Positions 9,089 to 17,405 are shown, counted from the stretch's first letter. The stretch is 37,041 bases of DNA from Pseudomonadota bacterium (GCA_963205265.1 CAUJJI010000179.1:1-37041); one strand, 5' to 3'. Notes: generated by a model not told the origin, from the sequence alone. A program made the numbers and translations.

Positions 9089-10377
9089 CGGCCGAGCCTC
9101 ACGGCGATCGAGCGGGCATGGGCCGGCAGGCCTTCGGCCTCGGCCAAGGCGACGGCCGCGGGGCCGATGGCGCGCAGGGCGGCCTCGTCGAACTGGATGA
9201 AGCTGGTCCGTTTCATGAAGTCGAGCACCGATAGGCCGGAGGAAAAGCGGGCGCGCCGGCCGGTCGGCAGCACGTGGTTGGGCCCGGCGACGTAATCGCC
9301 CACGGCTTCGGGCGTGAGCCGGCCGAGGAACACGCTGCCGGCATGGCGGATCGCCTGCATCAGCGGCTCGGGATCGTCGAGTGCGAGCTGGACATGCTCG
9401 GCCGCCAGCGCATTGGCGAGCGCCGGCGCTTCGGCGAGATCGGCCACCTCGATGATCACGCCGTGGTTTTGCCAGCTCTCGGCGGCGGTGCGCGCGGTCG
9501 GCAGCGTCGCCAGCTCGGCGCCGACCGCTGCGGCGACCCGGTCGGCGAAGGCCGCATCGTCGGTGATGAGGATCGACTGCGCGACCGGATCGTGCTCGGC
9601 TTGGCTCAGCAGGTCGGTCGCGGTCCACAGCGGATCGTTGCGGCCGTCGGCGATGACCAGGATCTCGCTCGGCCCGGCGACCATGTCGATGCCGACGACG
9701 CCGTAGAGCTGGCGCTTGGCCTCGGCGACCCAGGCATTGCCGGGGCCGGTGACGACGTCGACCGGGCGGATGCGCCCGGTGCCGTAGGCGAGCGCGGCGA
9801 CGGCCTGGGCGCCGCCGATGCGCCAGACCTCGTCGACTTCGGCAAGCCAGGCTGCGGCAAGGACCAGCGGATTGGCTTCGCCGCGCGGCGTCGGCGTCAC
9901 CACCACCAGGCGCTCGACCCCCGCGACCTTGGCGGGAATGGCGTTCATCAGCAGCGAGGAAGGGTAGGCCGCCCGGCCGCCGGGGATATAGAGCCCGGCG
10001 GCATCGACCGGCCGCCACTTCGCGCCGAGCCTGACGCCGGCGGCGTCGACCTCGTCGCGGTCGGCGGGCTTCTGCGCCTCGTGATAGGCGCGGATGCGCT
10101 GGGCTGCGAGCTCCAGGGCGGCGCGCAGGCCGGGCTGCAGTTCCTCGAAGGCGCGGCGGCAGTCCTCGCGCGGGATGCGCCAGTCGGCCTCGTCCGCCAG
10201 GGTATGGCCGTCGAAGCGCGCGGTCAGCTCCGCCAGCGCCGCGTCGCCGCGGAGGCGGACATCCTCGAGAATCAGGGCGACGTCGCGGGCGACGTCGTCG
10301 TCGCTCTCGCGGCGGTCCTGCACCAGGCGCCGGAACGCCTCGGCAAAGCCGGGATCGCTCGACTTCAGGCGAAGCAT
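9085..10377 (-). CDS. hisD: Histidinol dehydrogenase
   Basis: This 430-residue zinc enzyme oxidises L-histidinol to histidine in two NAD+-dependent steps, the end of histidine synthesis. Visible features are the NAD-region VDVVTGPGNAWVAEAKR, the zinc-ligand pair in LLSQAEHDP (Q and H), the catalytic pair in AAEHVQLAL (E-H), a later aspartate in LDDPEPLM, GPNHVLPT, and the C-terminal histidine in LPAHARSI. All expected ligands appear present. The start ATG overlaps the hisG stop by one base (TGATG) and its end overlaps nusB. The three genes therefore form a tight hisG-hisD-nusB operon. The length is typical. Confidence 0.97.
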   Translation of the reverse strand: MLRLKSSDPGFAEAFRRLVQDRRESDDDVARDVALILEDVRLRGDAALAELTARFDGHTLADEADWRIPREDCRRAFEELQPGLRAALELAAQRIRAYHEAQKPADRDEVDAAGVRLGAKWRPVDAAGLYIPGGRAAYPSSLLMNAIPAKVAGVERLVVVTPTPRGEANPLVLAAAWLAEVDEVWRIGGAQAVAALAYGTGRIRPVDVVTGPGNAWVAEAKRQLYGVVGIDMVAGPSEILVIADGRNDPLWTATDLLSQAEHDPVAQSILITDDAAFADRVAAAVGAELATLPTARTAAESWQNHGVIIEVADLAEAPALANALAAEHVQLALDDPEPLMQAIRHAGSVFLGRLTPEAVGDYVAGPNHVLPTGRRARFSSGLSVLDFMKRTSFIQFDEAALRAIGPAAVALAEAEGLPAHARSIAVRLGR

Positions 10378-11036
10378 CAGCCGGCGGCCCTGGCTTCGGC
10401 GACCAGGGCGCGGAAATCCTCGACCAGGGCGGCGACGCGCTCGTCGGTCTTGAGCGCGGCGCGGTTGACGATCAGCCGCGCCGAGATCTCGAGGATCACG
10501 CTGGTTTCCACCAGCCCGTTGTCCTTGAGCGTGCGGCCGGTCGAGACGAGATCGACGATGCGGCTGGCGAGGCCGAGCCCCGGCGCCAGCTCCATCGCGC
10601 CGTTGAGCTTGACCACTTCGGCCTGGACGCCAGCCTTCTCGAAATGGCGGCGCGTCAGGTTGGGGTACTTGCTGGCGATGCGCAGGTGGCTGGCCGTGCC
10701 GTTGCCCGGCTTCTGCCCGACCGGCTCGGCCACCGACAGGCGGCAGTGGCCGATGTCGAGATCGACCGGCGCATAGAGATCGGAATAGGCGAATTCCTCG
10801 ACCACGTCGGAGCCGACGATGCCGACCTGCGCCGCGCCGTGGGCAACGAAAGTCGCCACGTCGAAGGCGCGTACGCGGATGATGCGCATGTCGCTGTCCT
10901 CGCAGGCGAAGGACAACGCGCGCGACTTCTTGTCGTGGAACTCGGCTTCGGGCACGACTCCGGCACGCGCCATCAGCGGCAGCGCCTCGTCAAGGATGCG
11001 GCCCTTGGGCACGGCGAAGATCAGCGGCTTCTGCAT
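10377..11036 (-). CDS. hisG: ATP phosphoribosyltransferase, short form
   Basis: This 219-residue enzyme condenses ATP with PRPP in the first step of histidine synthesis. The N-terminus [17 protein letters not shown], the internal [16 protein letters not shown], and the PRPP-binding [16 protein letters not shown] are diagnostic. The protein ends about 70-80 residues earlier than long HisG, lacking the C-terminal ACT-like regulatory domain. Short-form enzymes need the HisZ subunit for activity and feedback control. No hisZ lies in this window, so it must be elsewhere. The ATG at 11036 is chosen; an in-frame ATG at 11048 would add four residues, and neither has a strong Shine-Dalgarno. It is divergent from the DUF2332 gene with a gap of only 39 bp. 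Confidence 0.95.
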   Translation of the reverse strand: MQKPLIFAVPKGRILDEALPLMARAGVVPEAEFHDKKSRALSFACEDSDMRIIRVRAFDVATFVAHGAAQVGIVGSDVVEEFAYSDLYAPVDLDIGHCRLSVAEPVGQKPGNGTASHLRIASKYPNLTRRHFEKAGVQAEVVKLNGAMELAPGLGLASRIVDLVSTGRTLKDNGLVETSVILEISARLIVNRAALKTDERVAALVEDFRALVAEARAAG

Positions 11037-11075
11037 AGGCTGGCGCATGTAGGCGGCAGCAGGCAAAAGGGCAAC

Positions 11076-12161
11076 ATGGTGCAAGACAGGAAGGCAGACG
11101 GGTCGGCGACCGGCCACAGCGGCAACCGCAGCGTGGCCGAAGCCTATGCCAACCAGGTCGACTATTGCCGCGAGAACGACGCGACGATCACTGCACGGAT
11201 CGTCGCTGCCGTGGCGGCGCTGCTCGACGATCCGGGGGCCGGCCCCTTCCTCGCGCGCATCCGGGACTGGCCGGGAGCACCGCTCGGCGACGGCCTGCCG
11301 CTGCGTTCCGCCGGGGCCCTGCACGGGCTCCATCTGTCGGGGCAAGAGCCGGCGCTGGCGCCGATCTACGCGGGAGAGCCCGCCGACGACGTCGCCGTCG
11401 TCCGCGAGGCGGTGCGCCGCCACGGCGACCGGCTGCTGCCCTGGCTCGACAGCCCGCCGCAGACCAACGAGGCCGGGCGATCGGCGAATTTCGTGGCGGC
11501 CATGCTGTGGCTGGCGGCGCAGGGCCTGCCGCCGCGCTTCGAATGCCTAGAGATCGGATCGAGCGCCGGGATCAACCTGATGATCGACCGCTACCGCTAC
11601 GAGCTCGGCGGCGTCGTGGTCGGCCCAGAGGACGCGGCGATGCGGCTCGCTCCCGAATGGCGCGGGCCGCCGCCGCCCGATCGCCGGATCGAGATCACCG
11701 CGCTGGCCGGCTGCGACGTCGCGCCGCTCGACCTCACCGACCCGGCCCAGGCGCTGCGGCTGAAGTCCTACATCTGGCCCGAACACAGGGTGCGCTTCGA
11801 GCGCCTGGCAGCGGCGATCGCCGCGGCGCAGGCGAGGCGGCCCGACCTCGTCCGGATGAATGCCGCCGAATTCGTCGAGCAGCGCCTCGCGCGTCCGCAG
11901 GCGGCGGGGACGACGCGCGTCCTGATGCACTCGATCGTCTGGCAATATGTCCCTGCCGACCAGCAGCGGCGGATCGTCTCGGCCATGGAGCAATGGGGGT
12001 CGAAGGCGACGCCGGACCGGGCATTGGCCTGGGTCTCGGTCGAGGCCGACCGGACCTTGCTGAGCCATGGGCTGAGCCTGCGCTATTGGCCGGGCGGCGA
12101 GGGGGAGCGGATATTGGCCGCAGCACATGCGCACGGCGCCTGGGTGGATTGGCGCGGGTAA
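11076..12161 (+). CDS. DUF2332 family protein
   Basis: This soluble protein of about 361 residues matches the DUF2332 family, which has no established function. Features are an N-terminal [12 protein letters not shown] segment, [17 protein letters not shown], then a glycine-rich [16 protein letters not shown] near residues 160-175 that resembles the first nucleotide-binding loop of class I methyltransferases. Later come [12 protein letters not shown] and a C-terminal [10 protein letters not shown]. The Rossmann-like loop makes SAM binding a reasonable guess, but the catalytic residues cannot be named. The ATG at 11076 has AAAAGG about 6 nt upstream. It is divergent from hisG and is followed by an inverted pair of family A repeats. 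Confidence 0.85.
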   Translation: MVQDRKADGSATGHSGNRSVAEAYANQVDYCRENDATITARIVAAVAALLDDPGAGPFLARIRDWPGAPLGDGLPLRSAGALHGLHLSGQEPALAPIYAGEPADDVAVVREAVRRHGDRLLPWLDSPPQTNEAGRSANFVAAMLWLAAQGLPPRFECLEIGSSAGINLMIDRYRYELGGVVVGPEDAAMRLAPEWRGPPPPDRRIEITALAGCDVAPLDLTDPAQALRLKSYIWPEHRVRFERLAAAIAAAQARRPDLVRMNAAEFVEQRLARPQAAGTTRVLMHSIVWQYVPADQQRRIVSAMEQWGSKATPDRALAWVSVEADRTLLSHGLSLRYWPGGEGERILAAAHAHGAWVDWRG

Positions 12162-12175
12162 GTGACTTCCACGCC

Positions 12176-12255
12176 CCTTCCCCCTCGATGGGGGAAGGAT
12201 GCGGAGACTTGGCAGCTTGCTGCCTAGTCGCAGCTGGGTGGGGGTGCGCTCTCCC
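12176..12255 (-). repeat. Dispersed hairpin repeat family A, copy 3
   Basis: This inverted copy has its hairpin tail at 12176-12198 (CCTTCCCCC/GGGGGAAGG around TCGAT) and a head reading CTGGGTGGGGGTGCGCTCTCC. The inner arm (GACTTGGCAGCTTGCTGCCTAGTC) differs from the other copies but keeps its own dyad symmetry, so arm pairing is conserved more than sequence. It meets copy 4 head to head. Confidence 0.8.
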
Positions 12256-12271
12256 CAGGCGCTGCGGATTG

Positions 12272-12352
12272 AGGAGTGCGCACCCCCACCCAACTCCGGC
12301 TAGTTCGCTGCGCTCTCAAGCCTGCGTATCCCTCACCCATCGAGGGGGAGGA
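12272..12352 (+). repeat. Dispersed hairpin repeat family A, copy 4
   Basis: This direct copy runs from GGAGTGCGCACCCCCACCC through CAACTCCGGCTAG and AAGCCTGCGTATCC to a GGGGGAGG tail. It is nearly identical to the reverse complement of copy 2. With copy 3 it fills the gap between the DUF2332 gene and the convergent pirin gene, and the outward hairpins may act in both directions to end or protect transcripts. No T run is present. Confidence 0.78.
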
Positions 12353-12360
12353 TGGATATC

Positions 12361-13269
12361 CTAAGGATAGTCCACCAGCGTCGGCACCTCCTTCGGCAGC
12401 GGGATGAATTCCGCCTCGTCGCCCGGGACTTTGGGAAAGCGCCCCTCGCGCCAGTCGGCCGCGGCCTGGTAGATCCGCTCGGCCGAGGAGCTGACGAAGT
12501 TCCACCAGACCAGGCGCTTGCTGCGGAAAGCCTCGCCGCCCAGCAGCATCACCCGGCCGCCGTGGTCGGACGAAAGGGTCATGGCCAGGCCCGGCGCGAG
12601 CACGGTCAGCTCGTAGGGAGCGAGCGCCACGCCGGCGACGCTGGCCTGGCCGCCGACGAGCATCAGCGCGCGCTCGTCGGCCTCGGCGTCGATCGGCACG
12701 GCGCCGCCGGGCTCCAGGGCGATCTCGGCATAGATCGTCGCGGCATGCTGCGTGGTCGGCGCGGTCCTGCCCCACAACGTGCCCATGATGATCCGGGCGG
12801 CCGCACGGCTGCCGGCGATCAGGGGCAGGTCGCTATGGCTCTCGAAGGCCGGCGCGATCTCCTCGCGGCCGTCGGGCAGCGCCAGCCAGGTCTGCATGCC
12901 GTAGAGCCGCGGGCCGACCGCGCGCTCGTCGGCCGGGCTGCGCTCGGAATGGACGATGCCGCTGCCGGCGGTCATCAGGTTGACCTGGCCGGGGCGGATC
13001 GTCGCGAATGTGCCCAGGCTGTCGCGATGGTCGATGGCGCCTTCCAGCAGCCAGGTCACCGTGGCGAGGTTGACGTGGGGATGCGGCCGCACGTCCATCG
13101 CCTGGCCGTGCTCGAGCTGGGCCGGACCGAACTCGTCGACGAAGATGAAGGGGCCGACCATCAGCCTGCGTCCCGGCGCCGGCAAGGCGCGCCGCACCTT
13201 GAAGGCACCGAGGTCGTGAGTCACCGGGGCGATGGACTGCAGGAACGGGCTGGGAAGGTCGTCGCTCAT
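12361..13269 (-). CDS. Pirin family protein
   Basis: This 302-residue bicupin resembles pirin. The N-terminal cupin holds the metal site: H63 and H65 in RPHPHVNLATVTWLL, and H107 and E109 in GSGIVHSER, matching the HxH...HxE set known for the family. Pirins bind Fe and some show quercetin 2,3-dioxygenase activity; others act as redox-sensing regulators. Which applies here is unknown. The start is the ATG at 13269, which overlaps the Nudix gene stop by 4 bp (ATGA), placing it last in a bolA-nudix-pirin run. The length is normal. Confidence 0.93.
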   Translation of the reverse strand: MSDDLPSPFLQSIAPVTHDLGAFKVRRALPAPGRRLMVGPFIFVDEFGPAQLEHGQAMDVRPHPHVNLATVTWLLEGAIDHRDSLGTFATIRPGQVNLMTAGSGIVHSERSPADERAVGPRLYGMQTWLALPDGREEIAPAFESHSDLPLIAGSRAAARIIMGTLWGRTAPTTQHAATIYAEIALEPGGAVPIDAEADERALMLVGGQASVAGVALAPYELTVLAPGLAMTLSSDHGGRVMLLGGEAFRSKRLVWWNFVSSSAERIYQAAADWREGRFPKVPGDEAEFIPLPKEVPTLVDYP

Positions 13270-13733
13270 GCCGGGATTCCTTTGTGGCAGTTGCAGGCCA
13301 GTTCGATCAGCGCGAGGATGTCCTCAGGATAGATCGTCTCGTGCCAACCCGCCAGCTCGCTGCGGGTGAGCCAGCGGTGGTCGCGCATCACCCGCCGCTC
13401 GAGCTCGGTGTGGCCGCTGGTGTCGATCGCCGCCGTCGCGGTGCGGTGGAGGAAGAAATACTCGATCGCGCGGACCGGCTCGCCGTCGTACTCGTAGTCG
13501 GCCTGGCGCCGGATGCCGAGCGGCAGCGGCTGCGCATCGATGCCGGTCTCCTCCAGCAGCTCGCGGCGGGCGGCATCGGGGTAGTCCTCGCCGGGGTCGC
13601 ACTCGCCGCCGGCCATGATCCAGAACGGCGGATAGGCTTCGGCGGTATAGCGGAACAGCAGCAGCCGGTCCTCGGGATCGAGCAGGAGGATGCGCGCAGT
13701 GCGCCTCGTCCGTCGAGGCGCGGCTGTGGTCAT
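13266..13733 (-). CDS. Nudix hydrolase
   Basis: This 155-residue protein has a complete Nudix box at residues 43-65: G43, E49, then R57-E58-L-L-E61-E62-T-G64-I65. These residues bind the divalent metal and cleave nucleoside diphosphate-X bonds. The N-terminal ARILLLDPEDRLLLFRY strand is typical. There is no extra specificity domain, so the substrate (oxidised nucleotide, sugar nucleotide or other) cannot be read from sequence. It overlaps both neighbours by 4 bp, bolA upstream and pirin downstream, so it is translated from a polycistronic message. Confidence 0.92.
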   Translation of the reverse strand: MTTAAPRRTRRTARILLLDPEDRLLLFRYTAEAYPPFWIMAGGECDPGEDYPDAARRELLEETGIDAQPLPLGIRRQADYEYDGEPVRAIEYFFLHRTATAAIDTSGHTELERRVMRDHRWLTRSELAGWHETIYPEDILALIELACNCHKGIPA

Positions 13734-14002
13734 TCGCCGGGCGCCTTCGCCTTGATCGCCAGGGCATGGACGCGGCCGCCGGGAATGTCGCCAAGGGCAC
13801 GGTTGACCATCCGCTGGCGCTCCAGCCGCGCGACGCCGGCAAAGGCCCCGCTTTCGATCTCCACGGTGAAATGCGATTCGCCGCTGCCGTCGTGGCCGGC
13901 ATGGCCGTGATGCTTTTCGCTGTCGTTGATCACCGCCAGCCGCGTCGGCGCGAAGGCGGCGGTGAGAAGGCGCGAGATTTCCTGGGCGACCGGTCCTGTC
14001 AT
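13730..14002 (-). CDS. BolA family protein
   Basis: This 90-residue protein has the BolA fold. A central HFTVEIES strand leads to the helix LERQRMVNRAL and ends in GRVHALAIKAKAP, the conserved histidine-containing C-terminal strand. BolA proteins pair with monothiol glutaredoxins to bind or pass on 2Fe-2S clusters, and some bind DNA. A histidine-rich loop (KHHGHAGHDGSGESH, residues 30-44) stands where metal or cluster ligands lie in the family. The ATG at 14002 begins a bolA-nudix-pirin operon. It is divergent from the J-domain gene by 45 bp, a pairing also seen next to cobS in other alphaproteobacteria. Confidence 0.93.
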   Translation of the reverse strand: MTGPVAQEISRLLTAAFAPTRLAVINDSEKHHGHAGHDGSGESHFTVEIESGAFAGVARLERQRMVNRALGDIPGGRVHALAIKAKAPGE

Positions 14003-14047
14003 GATTTTTCCCGTATTGATGTCTGGCCTTCTAGCCGATCCGTTGCC

Positions 14048-14650
14048 ATGTGGAAGGGCATGCGACACGATCGGTTCCACGGGCGTCACCAGGTGGATGG
14101 CAGGCAATGCCACTGGCCCGAATGCGAGGAGGCGGGCGAATTCCGCGCGCCGGGAGAACGCTCCTCGGGCTTCGACGGGCCGGGCGACTACCGCTGGTTC
14201 TGCCTCGAGCACGTCCGCGAGTTCAACGCCGGCTACGATTTCTTCCGCGGCATGAGCGCGGACGAGATCCTGCGGGCGCAATCGCCGCTGCACGGCTGGG
14301 AGCGCGAGAGCCGCGCCTTCCGCCCGACCGCGGGCATCGATGGCGTGCCGCGCTGGGCCGATTTCGCCGATCCGCTCGAGGCGATCAGCGCCCGGGCAAA
14401 GAACCACGTCCGCTCGCGCCAGCCGGCCGGGCGCAAGGACGGCCGGCCGGTGACGCCCGAAGAGCGCCGCGCGCTCGATGTCCTCGGGCTGGCGCTGGAC
14501 TGCGACCGCATGGCGCTGCGCAAGCGCTATTCTGAACTGGTGCGGCGCTACCACCCCGATCGCAACGGCGGCGACCGCAGCTTCGAGACGCGGCTGCAAG
14601 GCGTGGTCGAGGCGTACCAGCTGCTGCGGCGGGCGCGGGCGTTCGCCTAG
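14048..14650 (+). CDS. J-domain protein with N-terminal zinc-finger-like motif
   Basis: This protein of about 200 residues has two parts. Residues 20-60 contain a likely metal site (C21, C26, C52, H55) in a region with a conserved FRAP-G pattern. Residues 138-198 are a C-terminal J-domain (ALDVLGL...LRKRYSELVRRYHPDRNGG) with the HPD motif at 169-171 that stimulates DnaK ATPase. It lacks the G/F and client-binding domains of DnaJ, so it is a specialised co-chaperone. The ATG at 14048 is used; ATG at 14060 is an alternative with a purine run before it. In many alphaproteobacteria a gene of this type sits near bolA and cobS, suggesting a link to cofactor enzymes, which remains inference. Confidence 0.88.
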   Translation: MWKGMRHDRFHGRHQVDGRQCHWPECEEAGEFRAPGERSSGFDGPGDYRWFCLEHVREFNAGYDFFRGMSADEILRAQSPLHGWERESRAFRPTAGIDGVPRWADFADPLEAISARAKNHVRSRQPAGRKDGRPVTPEERRALDVLGLALDCDRMALRKRYSELVRRYHPDRNGGDRSFETRLQGVVEAYQLLRRARAFA

Positions 14651-14654
14651 CCGT

Positions 14655-14709
14655 CGCAGAGATTGCGTTGCCTCGCTTCTGCGCAACCTTCCCCCATCGA
14701 GGGGGAAGG
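14655..14709 (+). repeat. Dispersed hairpin repeat family A, reduced copy 5
   Basis: The tail stem CCTTCCCCC/GGGGGAAGG around ATCGA is intact at 14687-14709, while the upstream arm is short and divergent (a TTGCG...CGCAA pairing at about 14662-14685). It lies between two convergent genes and ends 6 bp before the SRPBCC stop codon. It could act as a bidirectional transcript end, but no T run is seen. Confidence 0.7.
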
Positions 14710-14714
14710 GGAGC

Positions 14715-15161
14715 TTAACCCTCGCACAGCGCCTTCAGCTGGTCGGCGCAGACTCCCCAGCCTTCGGTGAAGCCCATTTCCTCGTGCTGCCGGGCGGTGT
14801 CCTCGCTCCAGTGGCGGGCGCGGGCAGTGTAGCGGGTGCCGTCGCCTTCCGGGGCGATTTCCCAGATGCCGATCATGAACGGGCCGGCCGGCTGGAAATC
14901 GGCAGTGACGGCATCGGTGGTTACGAAGCGTCGGCCTTCGTCGTAGGCGAGGTAGACGCCGTTCTGCGGCTCTTTCTCGCCGTCGGGCCCGTAGAAGGTC
15001 ATGTCGCAGGCGCCGAGCGGGCGCTTGTCCTGGCGGTCGATCTCGGCGCGCCAGGGCTTGGGGCACCACCATTCCTCCTGGCGCTCGGTCATGACCTGCC
15101 AGACCTTGGCGGGCGGGGCGGCGATGAAGCGGGTTACGGACAGTTCGTTGGCGCTGCTCAT
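14715..15161 (-). CDS. AHSA1-type SRPBCC domain protein
   Basis: This 148-residue protein has the START/AHSA1-like helix-grip fold. The opening LSVTRFIAAPPAKVWQVMT is the family signature, followed by a hydrophobic cavity pattern with GTRYTARARHWSEDTARQHEEMGFTEGW at the end. The family binds small hydrophobic ligands or acts on co-chaperone partners, and many bacterial members sit beside glyoxalase-fold genes. The ATG at 15161 overlaps the upstream VOC stop (ATGA), and the gene is the last of the eight-gene minus-strand cluster. Its ligand is unknown. Confidence 0.88.
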   Translation of the reverse strand: MSSANELSVTRFIAAPPAKVWQVMTERQEEWWCPKPWRAEIDRQDKRPLGACDMTFYGPDGEKEPQNGVYLAYDEGRRFVTTDAVTADFQPAGPFMIGIWEIAPEGDGTRYTARARHWSEDTARQHEEMGFTEGWGVCADQLKALCEG

Positions 15162-15547
15162 AGATCCTTCTCCGATCCGTAGGGTTTGGTGATGAGCTCG
15201 AGTAAATGGCCGTCGGGGTCTTCGAAATAGACGCCCCGTCCGCCCCAGTGGCGGTTGATCTCGCCCGGCTTGCTGCGCGCGGGATCGGCCCAGAAGGCCA
15301 GCCCCTTTTCGGCGATCAGCCGCATGCCGGTGTCGAACTCCTCGTCGCCGACCAGGAAGGCATAGTGCTGCGGCGCGATCGGGCCGTCCTTTTCCATGAA
15401 GTCGATCGAGACGTCGTTGGCCAGCGGGATCACCAGGAAGTGGTGGAACGGCTGCGGCTCGGGCAGGCTCAGCATCTCGGCCATGAAGGCGGACGACCTG
15501 TGCTTGTCCCGGCACCAGACGATCGTATGATTGAGCTGCGCGGCCAT
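15158..15547 (-). CDS. VOC (glyoxalase/dioxygenase fold) protein
   Basis: This 129-residue single-module VOC protein keeps three plausible metal ligands in family positions: H7 in LNHTIVWC, H61 in QHYAFLVGD, and E117 in DGHLLELITKPYG. The C-terminal GVYFEDPDGHLLEL motif is typical of glyoxalase I, fosfomycin-resistance and ring-cleavage relatives. A 129-residue subunit should work as a dimer, two modules making one site. It lies 4 bp after the GST gene and overlaps the SRPBCC gene. Because the ligands are intact, this is the VOC gene of the cluster most likely to be a metalloenzyme. The substrate is unknown. Confidence 0.88.
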   Translation of the reverse strand: MAAQLNHTIVWCRDKHRSSAFMAEMLSLPEPQPFHHFLVIPLANDVSIDFMEKDGPIAPQHYAFLVGDEEFDTGMRLIAEKGLAFWADPARSKPGEINRHWGGRGVYFEDPDGHLLELITKPYGSEKDL

Positions 15548-15551
15548 GATG

Positions 15552-16202
15552 TCAGTCCCTGTCGGGTGCACCGAGCGGGAAGAAATCGCGGTACGGCCGG
15601 GCATCCTCGACGCAGCGCTGGACCGGCGGGAGCGAGAGGAGGTGGGCACGCCAGGCCCGCAGGCGGGGGAATTCGTCGCCGATCGGGTGGACCCAGTCGG
15701 CATAGAACAGCGACGGCGCGGCGGCGCATTCGACCAGGCTGATGTACTCGCTGTAGGGATAGTATTCGAGCCAGCCCTCGAGCCAGGCATAGGTGCGCTG
15801 CAGCTTGGCGTGGACTTCGTCGATGCGGGGGCCGGCGGCATTGGCGCCGTCGCGGATATATTCGTCGACCGCGACCTGCATCACGTTCATCACGTAGTTG
15901 TCGAACACCCGGTCGAGCATCCGGATGGCGATCGCCGCGTCGAGGTCGTGCGGGATCAGCGGGCTTTCGCCGGGATAGTGCTTGGCCAGGTACTCGATGA
16001 TCGAGGTCGATTCGAAGATCAGGTTGTCGCCGTCGGCCAGCACCGGGAACTTGCCGAGCGGGCCGGCGCCGGCGACCACTTCGGCATGTTCGGGGTGGTC
16101 GGCATCGATGATGCGGAACTCGAACGGAGTGTCGTCGGCATAGAGCGCGATCAGCGCTTTCCAGGTGTAGGAAGAGAAGGGATGGCCGTAGAGCGCTAGC
16201 AT
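15552..16202 (-). CDS. Glutathione S-transferase family protein
   Basis: This 216-residue cytosolic GST has an N-terminal thioredoxin-like domain beginning LALYGHPFSSYTWKALIAL. It contains the glutathione-contacting GKFPVLADGDNLIFESTSIIEYLAK (the Pro and the E-S pair). Residues 90-216 form a helical domain. Serines at 9-10 sit where the thiol-activating residue is expected; there is no catalytic cysteine. A 98-bp gap separates it from the preceding PhnB-like gene, the longest gap inside the cluster, so a second promoter is possible there. The next gene begins 4 bp later. Conjugation or isomerisation of an electrophile is the likely role, with substrate unknown. Confidence 0.9.
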   Translation of the reverse strand: MLALYGHPFSSYTWKALIALYADDTPFEFRIIDADHPEHAEVVAGAGPLGKFPVLADGDNLIFESTSIIEYLAKHYPGESPLIPHDLDAAIAIRMLDRVFDNYVMNVMQVAVDEYIRDGANAAGPRIDEVHAKLQRTYAWLEGWLEYYPYSEYISLVECAAAPSLFYADWVHPIGDEFPRLRAWRAHLLSLPPVQRCVEDARPYRDFFPLGAPDRD

Positions 16203-16300
16203 GCTGGTCTTGTCCTGTCGGTTGGCGTCGCCGCGGGGGCGGGGCGCCTCAATCGGCTGCGGAAAGGGTTCTGTAAAGCGGGGCGGCCCGAGATCCCCGG

Positions 16301-16780
16301 TCAGCCCCGGCGCGCGGCCTCGATCGCGGCGATGTCGATCTTGCGCATCGTTCCCATCGCCTCGAAGGCGCGCTTGGTGGCGGCAGGGTCGGCGTCGGAA
16401 TAGATGTCAATCAGCTGGCGCGGCGTGATCTGCCACGAGACGCCGAAGCGGTCCTTGCACCAGCCGCACTGGCTTTCCTGGCCGCCGTTGTCGACGATGG
16501 CGTTCCAGTAGCAGTCGGTCTCCTCCTGGTCCTCGGTGATGACCTGGAAGGAAAAGGCCTCGCTCTGCGGGAAGATCGGCCCGCCGTTGAGGCCGATCAC
16601 AGGTATGCCCATGCAGGTGAATTCGACCACCAGCACGTCGCCCTGCTTGCCGTCGGGATAGTCGCCGGGCGCGCGGATGATCCGGCCGACCGAGGTGTCG
16701 GGGAAGATGCCTGCGTAGAAGTTCGCCGCTTCCTCGGCATCGTGGTTGTACCACAGGCAGACCGCGTTCTTGGGTCTCAC
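16301..16780 (-). CDS. PhnB-like VOC superfamily protein
   Basis: This 159-residue protein belongs to the PhnB-like VOC group, often mislabelled 3-demethylubiquinone methyltransferase. It has the typical NAVCLWYNHDAEEAANFYAG opening, GDVLVVEFTCMGIPVIGLNGG, then the FSFQVITEDQEETDCYWNAI and CGWCKDRFGVSWQITP segments. It contains no SAM-binding fold, so methyltransferase activity is unlikely. Several members lack a full metal site. The start is GTG at 16780, overlapping the GST stop by 4 bp (GTGA). It sits between the two GST genes of the cluster. Function is unknown. Confidence 0.88.
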   Translation of the reverse strand: MRPKNAVCLWYNHDAEEAANFYAGIFPDTSVGRIIRAPGDYPDGKQGDVLVVEFTCMGIPVIGLNGGPIFPQSEAFSFQVITEDQEETDCYWNAIVDNGGQESQCGWCKDRFGVSWQITPRQLIDIYSDADPAATKRAFEAMGTMRKIDIAAIEAARRG

Positions 16781-17403
16781 TTGCGCATCTCCTCGATCAG
16801 CTTGTTGTCGATCGCCTTTCCTTCCTTGTAGGCAGGGCGGGCCTGGAGCCTTTCGGCATAGGCGACGAAGGCGGGCTTGGGCGGTACCGAACCGAAAGTC
16901 AGGCCCCAGTCGATCGCGCTGCCGACGTAGACGTCGGCCATTGTGAAGCGCTTGCCGCAGACGTAGTCGCGGTCTTCGAAATGGCCCTCCAGCGTGGACA
17001 TGGTCCGCTCGAAGCTGCCCCAGCCGGCCATCGGCTGCTGTTCTGCCGTCGGTTCGCATTTCAGGAACCGCGCGGTGATCGCCTGCTCGACCGGTCCCGC
17101 GGCGAAGAACAGCCAGCGGAAATAGTCGGCCATCTCCTCGTCCTTGGGCAGCAGGTTCGCCTGCGGGTGCATCTCGGCAAGGTAGTGGCAGATCGCCGCC
17201 GCCTCGGTGACGACGCGATCGACGCCGGCGTGGCGGTGGACCAGAGTCGGCACCTTGCCCATCGGGTTGGCCGCCAGCAGCGCCGCGGGCTTGTCGGCCC
17301 AGCTGACGATGACCTGGGCGTAATCGGCCCCGACCTCGTGCAGCGCCCAGCGGGCGATCTGCCCGCGCGACATCGGATTGGTGTAGAAGGTGTACTCGGC
17401 CAT
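16777..17403 (-). CDS. Glutathione S-transferase family protein
   Basis: This 208-residue GST has an N-terminal thioredoxin-like domain starting YTFYTNPMSRGQIARWALHE, with GKVPTLV and a VVTEAAAICHYLAE glutathione-contact region where the usual E-S is T-E-A. Its helical domain carries KRFTMADVYVGSAIDWGL. S12 is the candidate thiol-activating residue. It shares little visible identity with the second GST at 15552-16202, so the pair is not a recent duplication. It begins 2 bp after the two-domain VOC gene and overlaps the PhnB-like gene, so it is well inside the operon. The substrate is unknown. Confidence 0.9.
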   Translation of the reverse strand: MAEYTFYTNPMSRGQIARWALHEVGADYAQVIVSWADKPAALLAANPMGKVPTLVHRHAGVDRVVTEAAAICHYLAEMHPQANLLPKDEEMADYFRWLFFAAGPVEQAITARFLKCEPTAEQQPMAGWGSFERTMSTLEGHFEDRDYVCGKRFTMADVYVGSAIDWGLTFGSVPPKPAFVAYAERLQARPAYKEGKAIDNKLIEEMRK

Positions 17404-17405
17404 GG

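Noticed and set aside
8633..10018. Open frame suggesting nusB is fused to a long N-terminal region
   Set aside because: The upstream part is an out-of-frame reading of hisD. The family start of NusB coincides with the GTG at 9088 overlapping the hisD stop.
8417..14709. CRISPR array
   Set aside because: Repeat copies are few, kilobases apart, in both orientations and without regular spacers.
16301..16780. 3-demethylubiquinone methyltransferase
   Set aside because: The similarity is to the PhnB-like VOC domain that carries this misleading name; no SAM-binding motif is present.
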